From positions 62,001 through 126,000 of the forward strand of contig NZ_LGXZ01000001.1 in the NCBI RefSeq assembly GCF_001238295.1: a stretch of 64,000 bases of DNA, written 5' to 3'. The stretch's first letter is position 1; every line of letters begins with the position of its first letter. Positions 7,706 to 15,934 of this stretch are shown piece after piece. The notes under the pieces are model-generated. The model made no database searches and had not been told where the DNA came from. It saw only the letters and a program-made list of their open reading frames with translations. The stretch is from Ruegeria sp. 6PALISEP08. GTDB taxonomy: Bacteria; Pseudomonadota; Alphaproteobacteria; Rhodobacterales; Rhodobacteraceae. A program made the translations under genes and the position numbers.

Positions 7706-8701
7706 GTGACAGGCAAGGCGACACAGGCGGCACGATTGAGCGTCGCACCGATGATGGATTGGACAGATCGGCACTGTCGTTATTTCCACCGACTGCTCAG
7801 CTCGCAGACCCTGTTGTATACCGAGATGGTGACTGCCCCTGCGCTTGTGCGCGGCGGTGCTTTGCACCTGTTGGACTTTTCACCGGATGAACATCCAGTA
7901 GCTTTGCAACTTGGCGGTTCGGACCCGAAAGAGTTGGCGCAAGCCGCGCGGTTGGGGGCCGAGGCTGGATATGATGAGATCAACCTAAACTGTGGCTGCC
8001 CGTCGGATCGGGTGCAATCAGGCACCTTTGGGGCGGTTCTGATGAAGGATCCGGGTCGCGTAGCAGACTGCGTGTCCTCCATGCGTGCGGTGGTGGACAT
8101 AGATGTGACGGTAAAGTGCCGCATCGGTGTGGACGATCAGAATCCCGAAGAGGTGCTGCCCACGTTTCTGGAGCAGATCCGCGCAGCAGGCTGTCAGAGG
8201 GTCACGGTCCACGCGCGCAAGGCGTGGCTGCAGGGGCTGAGTCCCAAGGAAAACCGGGATATTCCGCCTCTGGACTATGATCTGGTGCACCGGATGAAAG
8301 CGGCGTTTTCGGACCTTCACATCTCGATCAATGGTGGTATCGCCTCATTGGACGAGGCAAGGGCCCACCTGGAGGCTGGTCTGGATGGCGTGATGATCGG
8401 GCGCGCAGCCTATCACCAGCCGGGCGATATCCTGTCAGCAGCCGATCAGCGCATCTTTGCAACCGGAACTCCGCGTGATCCCTTTAAGGTCGTTCAACAA
8501 ATGGTGCCTTATGTCGAGCAACACCTTGCCAATGGAGGACGGTTGCACCAGATCACGCGTCATATGCTGGGTCTCTTTGCAGGCCGCCCCGGAGCGCGTG
8601 CATGGCGTCGCGCCTTGTCCGAGGGGGCGGTGCACGAGGGGGCCGGGCCCGAGGTGATGCTGAAGGCGCTGGACCGCGTTGCGCCCATGGCAGAAGTTTA
8701 A
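7706..8701 (+). CDS. dusA: tRNA-dihydrouridine synthase A
   Basis: A 331-residue FMN enzyme that reduces uridine in the tRNA D-loop. Signature segments are VAPMMDWTDRHCRYF near residues 13-27 and NLNCGCPSDRVQSG near 93-106, holding the catalytic Cys (position 98), with INGGI and GVMIGRAAY in the FMN phosphate-binding half of the TIM barrel. The length fits DusA. The start is a GTG at 7706 preceded by ACGGAG. The TauE/SafE permease gene follows after 15 bases and could share its transcript, although there is no functional link that I know of. Confidence 0.95.
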   Translation: MTGKATQAARLSVAPMMDWTDRHCRYFHRLLSSQTLLYTEMVTAPALVRGGALHLLDFSPDEHPVALQLGGSDPKELAQAARLGAEAGYDEINLNCGCPSDRVQSGTFGAVLMKDPGRVADCVSSMRAVVDIDVTVKCRIGVDDQNPEEVLPTFLEQIRAAGCQRVTVHARKAWLQGLSPKENRDIPPLDYDLVHRMKAAFSDLHISINGGIASLDEARAHLEAGLDGVMIGRAAYHQPGDILSAADQRIFATGTPRDPFKVVQQMVPYVEQHLANGGRLHQITRHMLGLFAGRPGARAWRRALSEGAVHEGAGPEVMLKALDRVAPMAEV

Positions 8702-8716
8702 GCGGCAGGGGGAACG

Positions 8717-9541
8717 ATGCCCGAGACGATGTTGCTGGCCCAGATGCTGGGCCTTTTGCTTGTGATTGGGGCGCTGGCCGGCGTGCTGGCCGGATTGCTG
8801 GGCGTCGGCGGCGGCATTGTTCTTGTGCCGGCTTTCTTTTACGCGTTCCAATCCCTTGGGTACGGCGGTCCGCAGCTGATGCAACTGTGCCTGGCGACAT
8901 CGCTTGCCACGATCATCGTGACATCGGTGCGCTCGGTTATGGCGCATAACAAAAAGGGTGTCGTAGATTGGGATATTCTGCGTAGTTGGGGCCCGGGTAT
9001 CGTCATTGGCGCGATAATCGGCGTTCTGGTCGCGTCCGCCCTGCGGACCGAAGCCTTGCAGGCGCTGTTCGGAGTTCTGGGGATGGTAATCGGTGCTTAT
9101 CTTGGGCTGGGCCGCGCTGAATGGCGGCTGGGCGATGTCATGCCCGGCGGGATCAAACGGGCAATTCTGTCGCCCTTGGTCGGGTTCCTCTCGGTTCTGA
9201 TGGGGATTGGCGGGGGCAGCTTTGGGGTGCCACTGATGAGTCTCTACAACACGTCGATCCACCGCGCTGTCGCAACTGCGGCCGGGTTCGGAGTGATCAT
9301 CGCCGTGCCGTCGGTCATCGGCTTTCTGTTTCTTGAGATCGCGCCCGAACATCGGCCTCCATTAACCATCGGGGCCGTCAATATTGTGGCCTTTGGAATT
9401 GTTGTCGCGATGACGATGATCACCGCACCCTGGGGGGTGAAAGTGGCCCACGCGATGGATCCAAAACCTTTGAAGCGGGTTTTTGCGGTATTTCTGACGC
9501 TGGTGGCCCTGAACATGCTGCGCAAAGCGGTTGGGCTATGA
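8717..9541 (+). CDS. Sulfite exporter TauE/SafE family permease
   Basis: A 274-residue inner-membrane protein with about eight hydrophobic segments and the family's repeated Gly-rich motif, seen as GLLGVGGGIVLVPAF near residues 31-45 and again as MGIGGGSFGVPLMS in the second half, which shows the internal duplication of the family. TauE/SafE proteins move small sulfur-containing or organic anions (sulfite, sulfoacetate and similar), but individual substrates are rarely predictable. The ATG at 8717 has a GGCAGGGGG ribosome site. The 3' end overlaps the start of the dioxygenase-like gene by four bases (ATGA), so they are translationally coupled. A second family member is at 45340-46092. Confidence 0.9.
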   Translation: MPETMLLAQMLGLLLVIGALAGVLAGLLGVGGGIVLVPAFFYAFQSLGYGGPQLMQLCLATSLATIIVTSVRSVMAHNKKGVVDWDILRSWGPGIVIGAIIGVLVASALRTEALQALFGVLGMVIGAYLGLGRAEWRLGDVMPGGIKRAILSPLVGFLSVLMGIGGGSFGVPLMSLYNTSIHRAVATAAGFGVIIAVPSVIGFLFLEIAPEHRPPLTIGAVNIVAFGIVVAMTMITAPWGVKVAHAMDPKPLKRVFAVFLTLVALNMLRKAVGL

Positions 9542-10320
9542 GTGATTTCTGGGCCAAAGGCTGGGTGACGTTCCCCTATGATCCAACATTGGCAGAGTGG
9601 GTGAGCCATGCGTTACCTGCTGCGCTTGCATCAACAACAGATCCAGCTCATGCGGAATGGTTGGACTGCGAAGGCACATGGTTTATTGGCGTGGATGCCT
9701 TGCCCAATGACGCGCGGGGCAGGGTCGGAACGTCCGGACCGCTGACCGGGCAAGCTATGGCATTCATTGGCGAACATTTTCGCGATTTGCCCCTGCACAA
9801 AGGGCAGGTTTCGGTGATCTATCCGGGCTACCCGCGCCCTCGCCGAGGGGAAAATGAGGCCGCCACTCGGTACCGTCGAAACCGGGATGCAGCCCATGTG
9901 GACGGTTTGCGCCCAATGGGCCCGGATCGTCGTCGGCGCGTGGATGAACCTCATGCATGGATATTGGGCATACCGCTGACCGAGGCCAGCGCCGATGCGT
10001 CTCCCATGGTGCTGTGGGAAGGCAGCCATCACATACTGGGGGCTGCGTTCAGGGATGCGCTGAAAGATGAGCCGCCAGAGGCCCAGCACGAAGTTGACAT
10101 TACAGACATCTATCAGGCCGCCCGCCGAGAGGTTTTTGACACCTGCCCGAAGGTTGAGTTGCCCGCCAAGCCGGGAGAAGCCTATCTGTTGCATCGCCAT
10201 TGTTTACACGGCGTTGCACCCTGGGCCGACGCGGCCACGGCTGGGCCAGATGGACGGATGATCGCCTATTTCCGCCCTGAATGCTCTGGGGGAGTAGCCG
10301 AATGGGCCGAATCTGCCTAA
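9538..10320 (+). CDS. Fe(II)/2-oxoglutarate dioxygenase-like (PhyH family-like) protein
   Basis: A 260-residue protein I assign to the phytanoyl-CoA dioxygenase-like fold from its facial triad: HVD (residues about 121-123 in AAHVDGL), a distal His in LLHRHCLHGVAPW and an Arg following in MIAYFRPE, in the order and spacing expected for 2-oxoglutarate enzymes. In between, GIPLTEASADASPMVLWEGSHH is the usual core strand before the second metal His. There is no signal peptide. It overlaps the TauE/SafE permease gene by four bases, which suggests the permease exports or imports its substrate or product. The substrate is unknown. Without a family search the assignment rests on the motif pattern. 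Confidence 0.75.
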   Translation: MSDFWAKGWVTFPYDPTLAEWVSHALPAALASTTDPAHAEWLDCEGTWFIGVDALPNDARGRVGTSGPLTGQAMAFIGEHFRDLPLHKGQVSVIYPGYPRPRRGENEAATRYRRNRDAAHVDGLRPMGPDRRRRVDEPHAWILGIPLTEASADASPMVLWEGSHHILGAAFRDALKDEPPEAQHEVDITDIYQAARREVFDTCPKVELPAKPGEAYLLHRHCLHGVAPWADAATAGPDGRMIAYFRPECSGGVAEWAESA

Positions 10321-10356
10321 CCTCCTGTCATTATTTGGCTTTGGAGGATTTGACCG

Positions 10357-11085
10357 ATGATTGTGGTCCAGACGAGTTCTGATGGTGCGCTGATAGAAGT
10401 TGAGTTGTCAGGGCAGGTTACAAGCGCCGATTACACAAACACCCTGGTTCCCGCGATCGAGGCCGCCCTGGCCGAGCATGACGCGGTGCGGCTGCTGGCC
10501 ATCGTGCAGCCTGAATTCAAAGGGTATGATCTGGGTGCTGCATGGTCGGATACGAAGCTGGGGCTTAGCCATTGGCGCGGCTTTGACCGGATCGCCGTTG
10601 TTGCCGATCAGGGCTGGGTGCAGACCAGCATCCGACTGGCAGCCCCGATCCTGCCCTGTCCGGTTCAACTGTTTGATCTGGCCGATCTGGAAGCCGCCCG
10701 CCGCTGGATGCGCGAGTCGCTGGGCTCGATCCACGTGACAGATTTGGGCGGGCCTTGTGTGCAGATCAGCCTGTTGGGCAAACTGGACCCCGAGGAATAC
10801 AAGCAGGCAGAGCGTGATCTGGATGCTTTGCTGGAGGACCGCAACGGGTTCCGCTTGCTGATCGACCTGCGGGAATTCGACGGGTGGCAGGGGTTGTCTG
10901 CGCTGGCCGCACATTTTCGATTGGCCAGTCGTCACATCGGCCAGTTGGACCGTGCAGCGATCGTTGGGGACAAATCCTGGCAGCATATGGCGCAAAGGGT
11001 TGCTAGCCATGTTCTGGGCACCCGGACCCAATTCTTCCCGTCCGAAGAGTTCGACAACGCAAAAACCTGGCTGGCTGCCGGATAA
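10357..11085 (+). CDS. Tandem SpoIIAA-like (STAS-fold) protein
   Basis: A 242-residue soluble protein made of two copies of a SpoIIAA-like domain, about residues 1-120 and 121-242. Each copy has an opening strand ending in a Gly (VELSGQVTSADY and ISLLGKLDPEEY), a middle strand (RLLAIVQPEFKGYD and RLLIDLREFDGW), then IAVVAD.GW or AAIVGDKSW and an aromatic/acidic end (LFDLADLEAARRWM and FFPSEEFDNAKTWL). Single-domain relatives are common and of unknown role; a lipid- or nucleotide-binding function has been suggested for the fold. It follows the dioxygenase-like gene by 36 bases. A hairpin lies directly after its stop. Confidence 0.8.
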   Translation: MIVVQTSSDGALIEVELSGQVTSADYTNTLVPAIEAALAEHDAVRLLAIVQPEFKGYDLGAAWSDTKLGLSHWRGFDRIAVVADQGWVQTSIRLAAPILPCPVQLFDLADLEAARRWMRESLGSIHVTDLGGPCVQISLLGKLDPEEYKQAERDLDALLEDRNGFRLLIDLREFDGWQGLSALAAHFRLASRHIGQLDRAAIVGDKSWQHMAQRVASHVLGTRTQFFPSEEFDNAKTWLAAG

Positions 11086-11096
11086 AAATCAAAAAC

Positions 11097-11127
11097 CAGC
11101 GGTCAGGTTCTTGAGCGTTGACCGCTG
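11097..11127 (+). terminator. Hairpin after the SpoIIAA-like gene
   Basis: CAGCGGTCA (11097-11105) pairs with TGACCGCTG (11119-11127) around a 13-base loop, starting 12 bases after the stop codon. The position fits a terminator, but no T-run follows, so it may be a weak or Rho-assisted one. Confidence 0.45.
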
Positions 11128-11444
11128 CCTGCGCCCTGTAGTTCCACACGCGATCTGGCAGTTTTCCCGTTTTTGCCGCTGCACACTTTCTGACGGCATT
11201 AAGAAAACATCCTGAAAAGCTGACGCAAGGGAAGCTTGAAGCCGTGCTTGTTTTTGTTGACTGGTGCATCAAAAACAAGCACTAATCCGCGCGTTTTCCC
11301 CCTTATTTTGACGGAAAACATCTTTTACCACGCCTTGTCGCTGCGGGTTGCCACTCACGTTGAACTTACCGTTCAAGAGCTTGATCCCCTCGGAGCTCTT
11401 ACTCGATCCGCAGCGACACAATTATTAAAATTAGATTTTCTGAG
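11128..11444. other. Noncoding stretch with one strong inverted repeat
   Basis: About 320 bases with no convincing gene. It is less GC-rich than its surroundings and holds the 13-base inverted repeat described at 11244-11282. Its right end becomes AT-rich (AATTATTAAAATTAGA near 11420-11435), which would suit a promoter for the small ORF that follows. Confidence 0.6.
11244..11282. repeat. Perfect 13-base inverted repeat
   Basis: GTGCTTGTTTTTG at 11244-11256 is matched exactly by CAAAAACAAGCAC at 11270-11282, with a 13-base spacer. The arms are long for a regulator operator, and neither strand has a T-run following the stem in the usual terminator position, although each stem contains a run of five T or A. 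It could be a transcript hairpin, a small RNA terminator or a large operator. Confidence 0.7.
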
Positions 11445-11645
11445 ATGAAGCTAATGGGTTTAATGGAAAGAGTTCTGGAGCGCGCCGCTTGGGTCAAACA
11501 GCGATCAGAGCATGAGCGCACCACCGTCCAGCATGACAAAGCCACACGATCCGAAATGACGGCCTTGTTTGGAAATGAGCTACGCGTATCAAGCTTTGAA
11601 CGTGCCAATCAGGGTAAAACCGCGGCGCGGGAAACGGCAGGCTGA
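11445..11645 (+). CDS. Small hypothetical protein, uncertain
   Basis: A possible 66-residue charged, soluble protein starting MKLMGLMERVLERAAWV. It has a helical, basic and acidic composition without signal or membrane segment, and no family that I recognise. Support is limited: the ATG follows an AT-rich stretch that could be a promoter, the reading frame is not a shadow of another gene, and it ends just before the convergent DUF1289 gene; but no clear Shine-Dalgarno is visible and in-frame ATGs at 11454 and 11463 are alternatives. Confidence 0.4.
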   Translation: MKLMGLMERVLERAAWVKQRSEHERTTVQHDKATRSEMTALFGNELRVSSFERANQGKTAARETAG

Positions 11646-11649
11646 AGGC

Positions 11650-11883
11650 TTAAGACTCTTTCAGGCGAGCTGCCCGTCCACCGCGCCGTTTCGCCAGCCG
11701 CGGCTTGCGAGATGGCAGATCATCCATGATTTCAGCTCGCTCGCTGCTGTCCATTTTGGACCAGCGCGAGATTTCGTCAATCGTGCGATAGCACCCGGTG
11801 CAGATGCGTTCGGTCGGGTGAACAACGCAGATTTGGATGCAAGGGCTTTCGACCTCATTCCGTTTCCAAACCATGTTCGTCAT
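11650..11883 (-). CDS. DUF1289 domain-containing protein
   Basis: A 77-residue protein with the DUF1289 Cys pattern: SPCIQICVVHPTERICTGCYRT, four Cys that probably bind a metal or iron-sulfur cluster, followed by the conserved EISRWSKM and a basic tail (KRRGGRAAR). The ATG at 11883 is preceded by GGAGA. The role of the family is not known; it often sits beside housekeeping genes in Proteobacteria. It lies 18 bases after ruvX on the same strand and may be the last gene of the ccmI-ruvX unit. Confidence 0.85.
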   Translation of the reverse strand: MTNMVWKRNEVESPCIQICVVHPTERICTGCYRTIDEISRWSKMDSSERAEIMDDLPSRKPRLAKRRGGRAARLKES

Positions 11884-11901
11884 TGACGGTCTCCGACCTC
11901 G

Positions 11902-12366
11902 TTACAAAAAGCGCAGCCTGTCCAGCGCCCCTTGCAAGATATAACCTGCGGCAACGTGATCAATAACCTGTCCGCGACGTTTTCGTGTCGTATCCGCCTC
12001 GAGCAGTGCTTTTTCTGCCGCAACCGTGCTCAATCGTTCATCCCAGAACCCGATGGGCAGATCGGTCAAACGCGACAGATTTCGTGCAAAAGCCCGTGTT
12101 GACTGGCAGCGTGGTCCCTCGGACCCATCCATGTTTTTTGGCAATCCCAACAGGATGCCACCGATCTCACGATCGGTCACGATCTCGATCAGACGTGCAG
12201 AATCCAACGTGAATTTCTTGCGTCGTACAGTCTCCAGCGGACTGGCCACTCCGCGCATTCGGTCGGACACGGCAACGCCGATTGTCTTTTCACCAAGATC
12301 CAGACCCATGAGCGCCGCCATCGGTGGCAACGCTGCTGCGAAGTCCTCGAATGCGTCGTGGATCAT
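11902..12366 (-). CDS. ruvX: Putative pre-16S rRNA nuclease / Holliday junction resolvase-like RuvX (YqgF)
   Basis: A 154-residue RNase H-fold nuclease. The catalytic acids are seen in MGLDLGEKTIGVAVSD (Asp23 region), WDERLST (Glu) and IDHVAAGYIL (Asp), and GLPKNMDGSEGPRC is the usual substrate-binding loop. Family knowledge: needed for maturation of the 16S rRNA 5' end. The start overlaps the ccmI stop by four bases (ATGA), so the two are co-translated. DUF1289 follows. Confidence 0.93.
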   Translation of the reverse strand: MIHDAFEDFAAALPPMAALMGLDLGEKTIGVAVSDRMRGVASPLETVRRKKFTLDSARLIEIVTDREIGGILLGLPKNMDGSEGPRCQSTRAFARNLSRLTDLPIGFWDERLSTVAAEKALLEADTTRKRRGQVIDHVAAGYILQGALDRLRFL

Positions 12367-13583
12367 TGGGCAATCCCGGCCTGCAAAGCGGCTGCGTCCA
12401 GGATTTCAAGCGCTTCGGAATTCCCGGCAAAGACTTGCATCGCCTCCTTGTGAATATCGATGGCCCGCTGACCCTGACCCAGAACACCCAAAGCTGCAAT
12501 CAGGCGAGCCCATTCCTCGGGCGCTCCACCTTCAGTGGCCAGACGGTCGGACAGCTGGTTTACCATCCCCTGAATCATCTCTTGCCGTTCCTCTGGTGTC
12601 AATTCTGCCGCAGCGGCCATGTCTTCCTGACTGGGTCCGGGCGCTTCGCTCAGGTCTGGTGCGTTGAAGACACCGGCGCGAAAAGCCAGCTCATCGATCT
12701 GCGCCCGAATGGCCCCGGCCCAAGGCGCGCTGCTCGGGGAATCCTGAAGGGTTTGCACCCACATGCGATAGGCCAGATCCGGGCGTCCGACCTGAGCCAG
12801 CATCTGCCCCCAGTAGTAACGCGCCGGACCATGGCGCGGGTCTCGGTTAAGCGCTCCGGTCAGGGCCTGTTCCGCTTCGGGCGACACATATCCGCCTGCT
12901 GCAAGGATCATCATCTCGGCAAGATCGGCATAGGCGTCGGCGGTGGCTGTGTCACCGGACAGTTCGATCACCTTTTGCTGCGCAGTATATCCCGCCTTGA
13001 AGTTACCTGCGTTGGTCTCGTGCTGTGCCAACAGCATCTGCCCCTGCAAATCATCCGGACGGGCGGCAACGGTGTCCCGCAGCTGGGTCAGGAGTGCTGC
13101 ATAGCTTTCGTCCAGCTGCGCGGGCTGCGGAGGGGTCGCGAGCTGCTCGGCCGCGTCCTGAGGCGGGCGATTGGCGCGGACTTCTTCAGCCAGCTCCATA
13201 CGCGCCGTCAGCGGCATGTCAGGCAAACCCACCGCGCCGGTTCGATCATACATAGCCATTGCGCCGCCGATCAGAAGCAGGGCGACAATAGTTACCGACA
13301 CGATGGAAACGACCCGCGATGGCCCGGCATCTGCGCTGCCGTTTTTCATGTGCTCGTCAGCAGCCAGAATACGACGAGAGATTTCGGTCCGGACCCGTTC
13401 GGCATCCACCTCACCGATCACGCCGCGTGCAAGGTCTTTGTCGACCCCTGCCAGTTGCTCGCGATAAACCTCGAGGTCATACGCAGCCGCAGGTTTTTTC
13501 CCTCGGCGTTTGCGCAGAAGTGTAAAGCTCAGGAAAGCCGCGATCAGCAGCGCGACAAGAAAAATCAGAACCCAGAACGTCAT
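12363..13583 (-). CDS. ccmI: c-type cytochrome biogenesis protein CcmI
   Basis: A 406-residue membrane-anchored protein of the haem-ligation branch of cytochrome c maturation; CcmI holds apocytochrome c for CcmFH. The N-terminus is a membrane helix (MTFWVLIFLVALLIAAF), then a cytoplasmic loop with YREQLAGVDKDLARGVI typical of CcmI, a second helix near residues 95-115 and a periplasmic TPR region (GGYVSPEAEQALTGALNRDPRHGPARYYWG). I start at 13583, where GGAGAG precedes the ATG; an upstream in-frame start would add 29 unlikely residues. ccmABCDG is 33 kb away at 46558-49347, so the maturation genes are split in this genome. Confidence 0.92.
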   Translation of the reverse strand: MTFWVLIFLVALLIAAFLSFTLLRKRRGKKPAAAYDLEVYREQLAGVDKDLARGVIGEVDAERVRTEISRRILAADEHMKNGSADAGPSRVVSIVSVTIVALLLIGGAMAMYDRTGAVGLPDMPLTARMELAEEVRANRPPQDAAEQLATPPQPAQLDESYAALLTQLRDTVAARPDDLQGQMLLAQHETNAGNFKAGYTAQQKVIELSGDTATADAYADLAEMMILAAGGYVSPEAEQALTGALNRDPRHGPARYYWGQMLAQVGRPDLAYRMWVQTLQDSPSSAPWAGAIRAQIDELAFRAGVFNAPDLSEAPGPSQEDMAAAAELTPEERQEMIQGMVNQLSDRLATEGGAPEEWARLIAALGVLGQGQRAIDIHKEAMQVFAGNSEALEILDAAALQAGIAQ

Positions 13584-13759
13584 TGTCTCTCCGAAGATGT
13601 TGTCCTGACTTAGACCTGCTGGCCGCCCGACAAAAGGGACAAATGGCCGCGAATGAGCGACATGTCGCAATAGTGCGATATTGCGGCGTTGCGCGGCAGG
13701 GGTAATATGCAGTCACACGGCATATCTGCGCCCAATCACCGAACCGGATGGATTCGCAC

Positions 13760-15004
13760 ATGAAACACTATTCAGCCTTTGCTGTTGCGCGGGAAGCTCT
13801 GCGCTATCACACCGGATGGGAGCGCGCCTGGCGCTCGCCCGAACCCAAGAAACGTTATGACGTCATCATCGTCGGTGCTGGCGGGCACGGTCTGGCGACC
13901 GCGTATTATCTGGGTAAGAATTACGGCATTCAGAATGTCGCGGTTATCGAAAAAGGCTGGCTGGGCGGTGGCAACACCGGTCGCAACACGACCATCATCC
14001 GCTCGAACTATCTGCAGGACCCGTCTGCGGCGATCTACGAAAAAGCACGCAGCCTTTATGAAGACCTGAGCCAGGACCTGAATTACAACATCATGTTCAG
14101 CCCTCGTGGCGTGATGATGCTGGCGCAGACTCAGCACGAAATTCGCGGGTATCAGCGCACGGCGCACGCCAACGCACTGCAGGGTGTAAAGACCGAATGG
14201 ATCACCCCTGAGCGTGTCAAAGAACTGGTACCGATCATTAACCTCGACGGCCCACGTTACCCGGTTCTGGGTGCGCTGTGGCAGGAACGCGGCGGTACCG
14301 CCCGTCACGACGCCGTGGCGTGGGGCTATGCGCGCGCGTGTTCTGCCATGGGCATGGACATCATCCAGCAATGCGAAGTCACCGGCGTGCGCTCGGATAA
14401 TGGCCGAGTGGTTGGCGTCGACACCACCAAGGGCGCGATCGATTGCGACAAGCTGGGTATCGTGGTTGCGGGTCATTCCGGTCAACTGGCCGAGATGGCG
14501 GGTTTCCGTCTGCCGCTGGAAGCGATTGCGCTGCAGGCGCTGGTATCCGAGCCGATAAAGCCCTGCATGGATGTGGTCGTGATGGCGAACACCGTGCATG
14601 GGTACATGTCGCAATCAGACAAAGGCGAGATGGTGATCGGTGGCGGCACCGACGGGTTCAACAACTATACCCAGCGCGGCTCGTTCCACCACATTGAGGA
14701 AACCGTGCGCGCGCTGGTCGAAACGTTCCCGATGATCTCGCGCCTGAAAATGCTGCGGCAATGGGGTGGGATCGTGGATATGACCGGCGACCGCTCTCCC
14801 ATCTTGTCGAAGACACCGCTGCAAGGCTGCTTCATCAATGGTGGCTGGGGTACCGGTGGCTTCAAAGCCATTCCGGGCTCGGGTTGGGGCATGGCACAGC
14901 TGATGGCCACGGGCCACTCACCGCTGACCGAAGCCTTTTCACTGGACCGCTTCAAGGAAGGCCGCTTCATCGACGAAAGCGTCGCCGCCGGGGTGGCGCA
15001 TTGA
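13760..15004 (+). CDS. soxB: Sarcosine oxidase subunit beta
   Basis: A 414-residue flavoprotein subunit of the heterotetrameric sarcosine oxidase, which demethylates sarcosine to glycine and passes the methyl group to tetrahydrofolate. It opens MKHYSAFAVAREALRYHTGW, has the FAD Rossmann motif VIIVGAGGHGLATAYYLG near residues 38-55 and the GGGNTGRNTTIIRSNYL segment that includes the covalent flavin region of this subunit. An ATG four codons earlier (13748) is possible; I prefer 13760 because family members begin at MK.YS. First gene of the sox operon, but soxD does not follow directly: an FkbM methyltransferase gene separates them. Confidence 0.95.
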   Translation: MKHYSAFAVAREALRYHTGWERAWRSPEPKKRYDVIIVGAGGHGLATAYYLGKNYGIQNVAVIEKGWLGGGNTGRNTTIIRSNYLQDPSAAIYEKARSLYEDLSQDLNYNIMFSPRGVMMLAQTQHEIRGYQRTAHANALQGVKTEWITPERVKELVPIINLDGPRYPVLGALWQERGGTARHDAVAWGYARACSAMGMDIIQQCEVTGVRSDNGRVVGVDTTKGAIDCDKLGIVVAGHSGQLAEMAGFRLPLEAIALQALVSEPIKPCMDVVVMANTVHGYMSQSDKGEMVIGGGTDGFNNYTQRGSFHHIEETVRALVETFPMISRLKMLRQWGGIVDMTGDRSPILSKTPLQGCFINGGWGTGGFKAIPGSGWGMAQLMATGHSPLTEAFSLDRFKEGRFIDESVAAGVAH

Positions 15005-15115
15005 TGGAGCTTGGTGTCAGGGCAATTTCCCAAACTTCCGAAACAGGTCCCTTTGATCTCACGGTTTGGTACTTGTCGGTCAGGTTTTCCACAACATTGG
15101 AAAGAGGCAGTCGTT

Positions 15116-15919
15116 TTGAAAATTGACACTCTACCAACTGCCATTGATGGGCGGCCGCGCAAGACAAAGCTGGCGTTACTTGATTTTCTGTTAAGATGCT
15201 TCGACGCCCAAGCGGAACTGGTTACTGTCGTTCAGGTCGGCGCAAATGATGGGCGACTGGATGACCCAATCTGGCAATTTTGGTCCAAAGACTATTGGCG
15301 CGGTGTTTTGATCGAGCCACACCCTGTTTACTTCTCTGATCTCTCATCGATGCATGAAGAGAATCCGAATGTTGCGCTGGTTAATTGCGCTGTTTCCGAG
15401 TGGCCGGGCAAAATGGACTTGTATCATATGGATGAAGGGGTTCGCGACCGATGCCCGCGTTGGTTGCGTGGCTGCGCTTCGTTGACTGAAGAGCGGATGC
15501 TTTCAGCCGTTCAAAGGGCCAATCGCAATCGAGGCGAAGATATCCCGCTCAGTGCCGTGGTTTGCACTCAGGTTTCGGCCCGACGTCTTGACGATATTCT
15601 GCATGACTTGGAAATAACCCAAGCTGATCTTCTTTTGATCGACGTCGAGGGGCACGAAGTTTCCGTTTTGAACAGCTTCGATCTCTCAAGTCTCAATCTC
15701 AAGCTTGCCATCATCGAATGCAACGTAGGTGACAGAGGTGATGAGGAAACGATCGTGTCAACACTGAACGACGCTGGCTTGCTTACTTACAAGTTCGTCA
15801 ACGACATCGTTGCTGTGCGCCCTGAGGTCATCAATGTGCCCGTTGAAGCGATGCTTCACTTTCAAAATTTTGTGCCACTGGTTGGAGATCGACAGCCGGT
15901 ACCAACTGACCGGGAATAG
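15116..15919 (+). CDS. FkbM family methyltransferase inserted between soxB and soxD
   Basis: A SAM-dependent methyltransferase of the FkbM family: VVQVGANDGRLDDP is the SAM-binding loop, then VLIEPHPVYF with its acidic strand end, and ADLLLIDVEGHEVSVL is the conserved motif that follows a central helix. FkbM enzymes O-methylate sugars or small molecules, often for surface glycans. I place the start at TTG 15116, behind AAAGAGG, giving 267 residues; the frame stays open to a TTG at 15011. It interrupts the usual soxB-soxD junction, reads the same way, and seems less GC-rich than soxB and soxA by eye, all pointing to a later insertion. A second FkbM gene is at 20773-21534. Confidence 0.85.
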   Translation: MKIDTLPTAIDGRPRKTKLALLDFLLRCFDAQAELVTVVQVGANDGRLDDPIWQFWSKDYWRGVLIEPHPVYFSDLSSMHEENPNVALVNCAVSEWPGKMDLYHMDEGVRDRCPRWLRGCASLTEERMLSAVQRANRNRGEDIPLSAVVCTQVSARRLDDILHDLEITQADLLLIDVEGHEVSVLNSFDLSSLNLKLAIIECNVGDRGDEETIVSTLNDAGLLTYKFVNDIVAVRPEVINVPVEAMLHFQNFVPLVGDRQPVPTDRE

Positions 15920-15934
15920 GTGTGGAGTGACCAA

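Noticed and set aside
15011..15115. Longer N-terminus for the FkbM gene in the sox operon
   Set aside because: The added 35 residues lack FkbM character, while the TTG at 15116 has AAAGAGG at good distance. It remains an alternative, not excluded.
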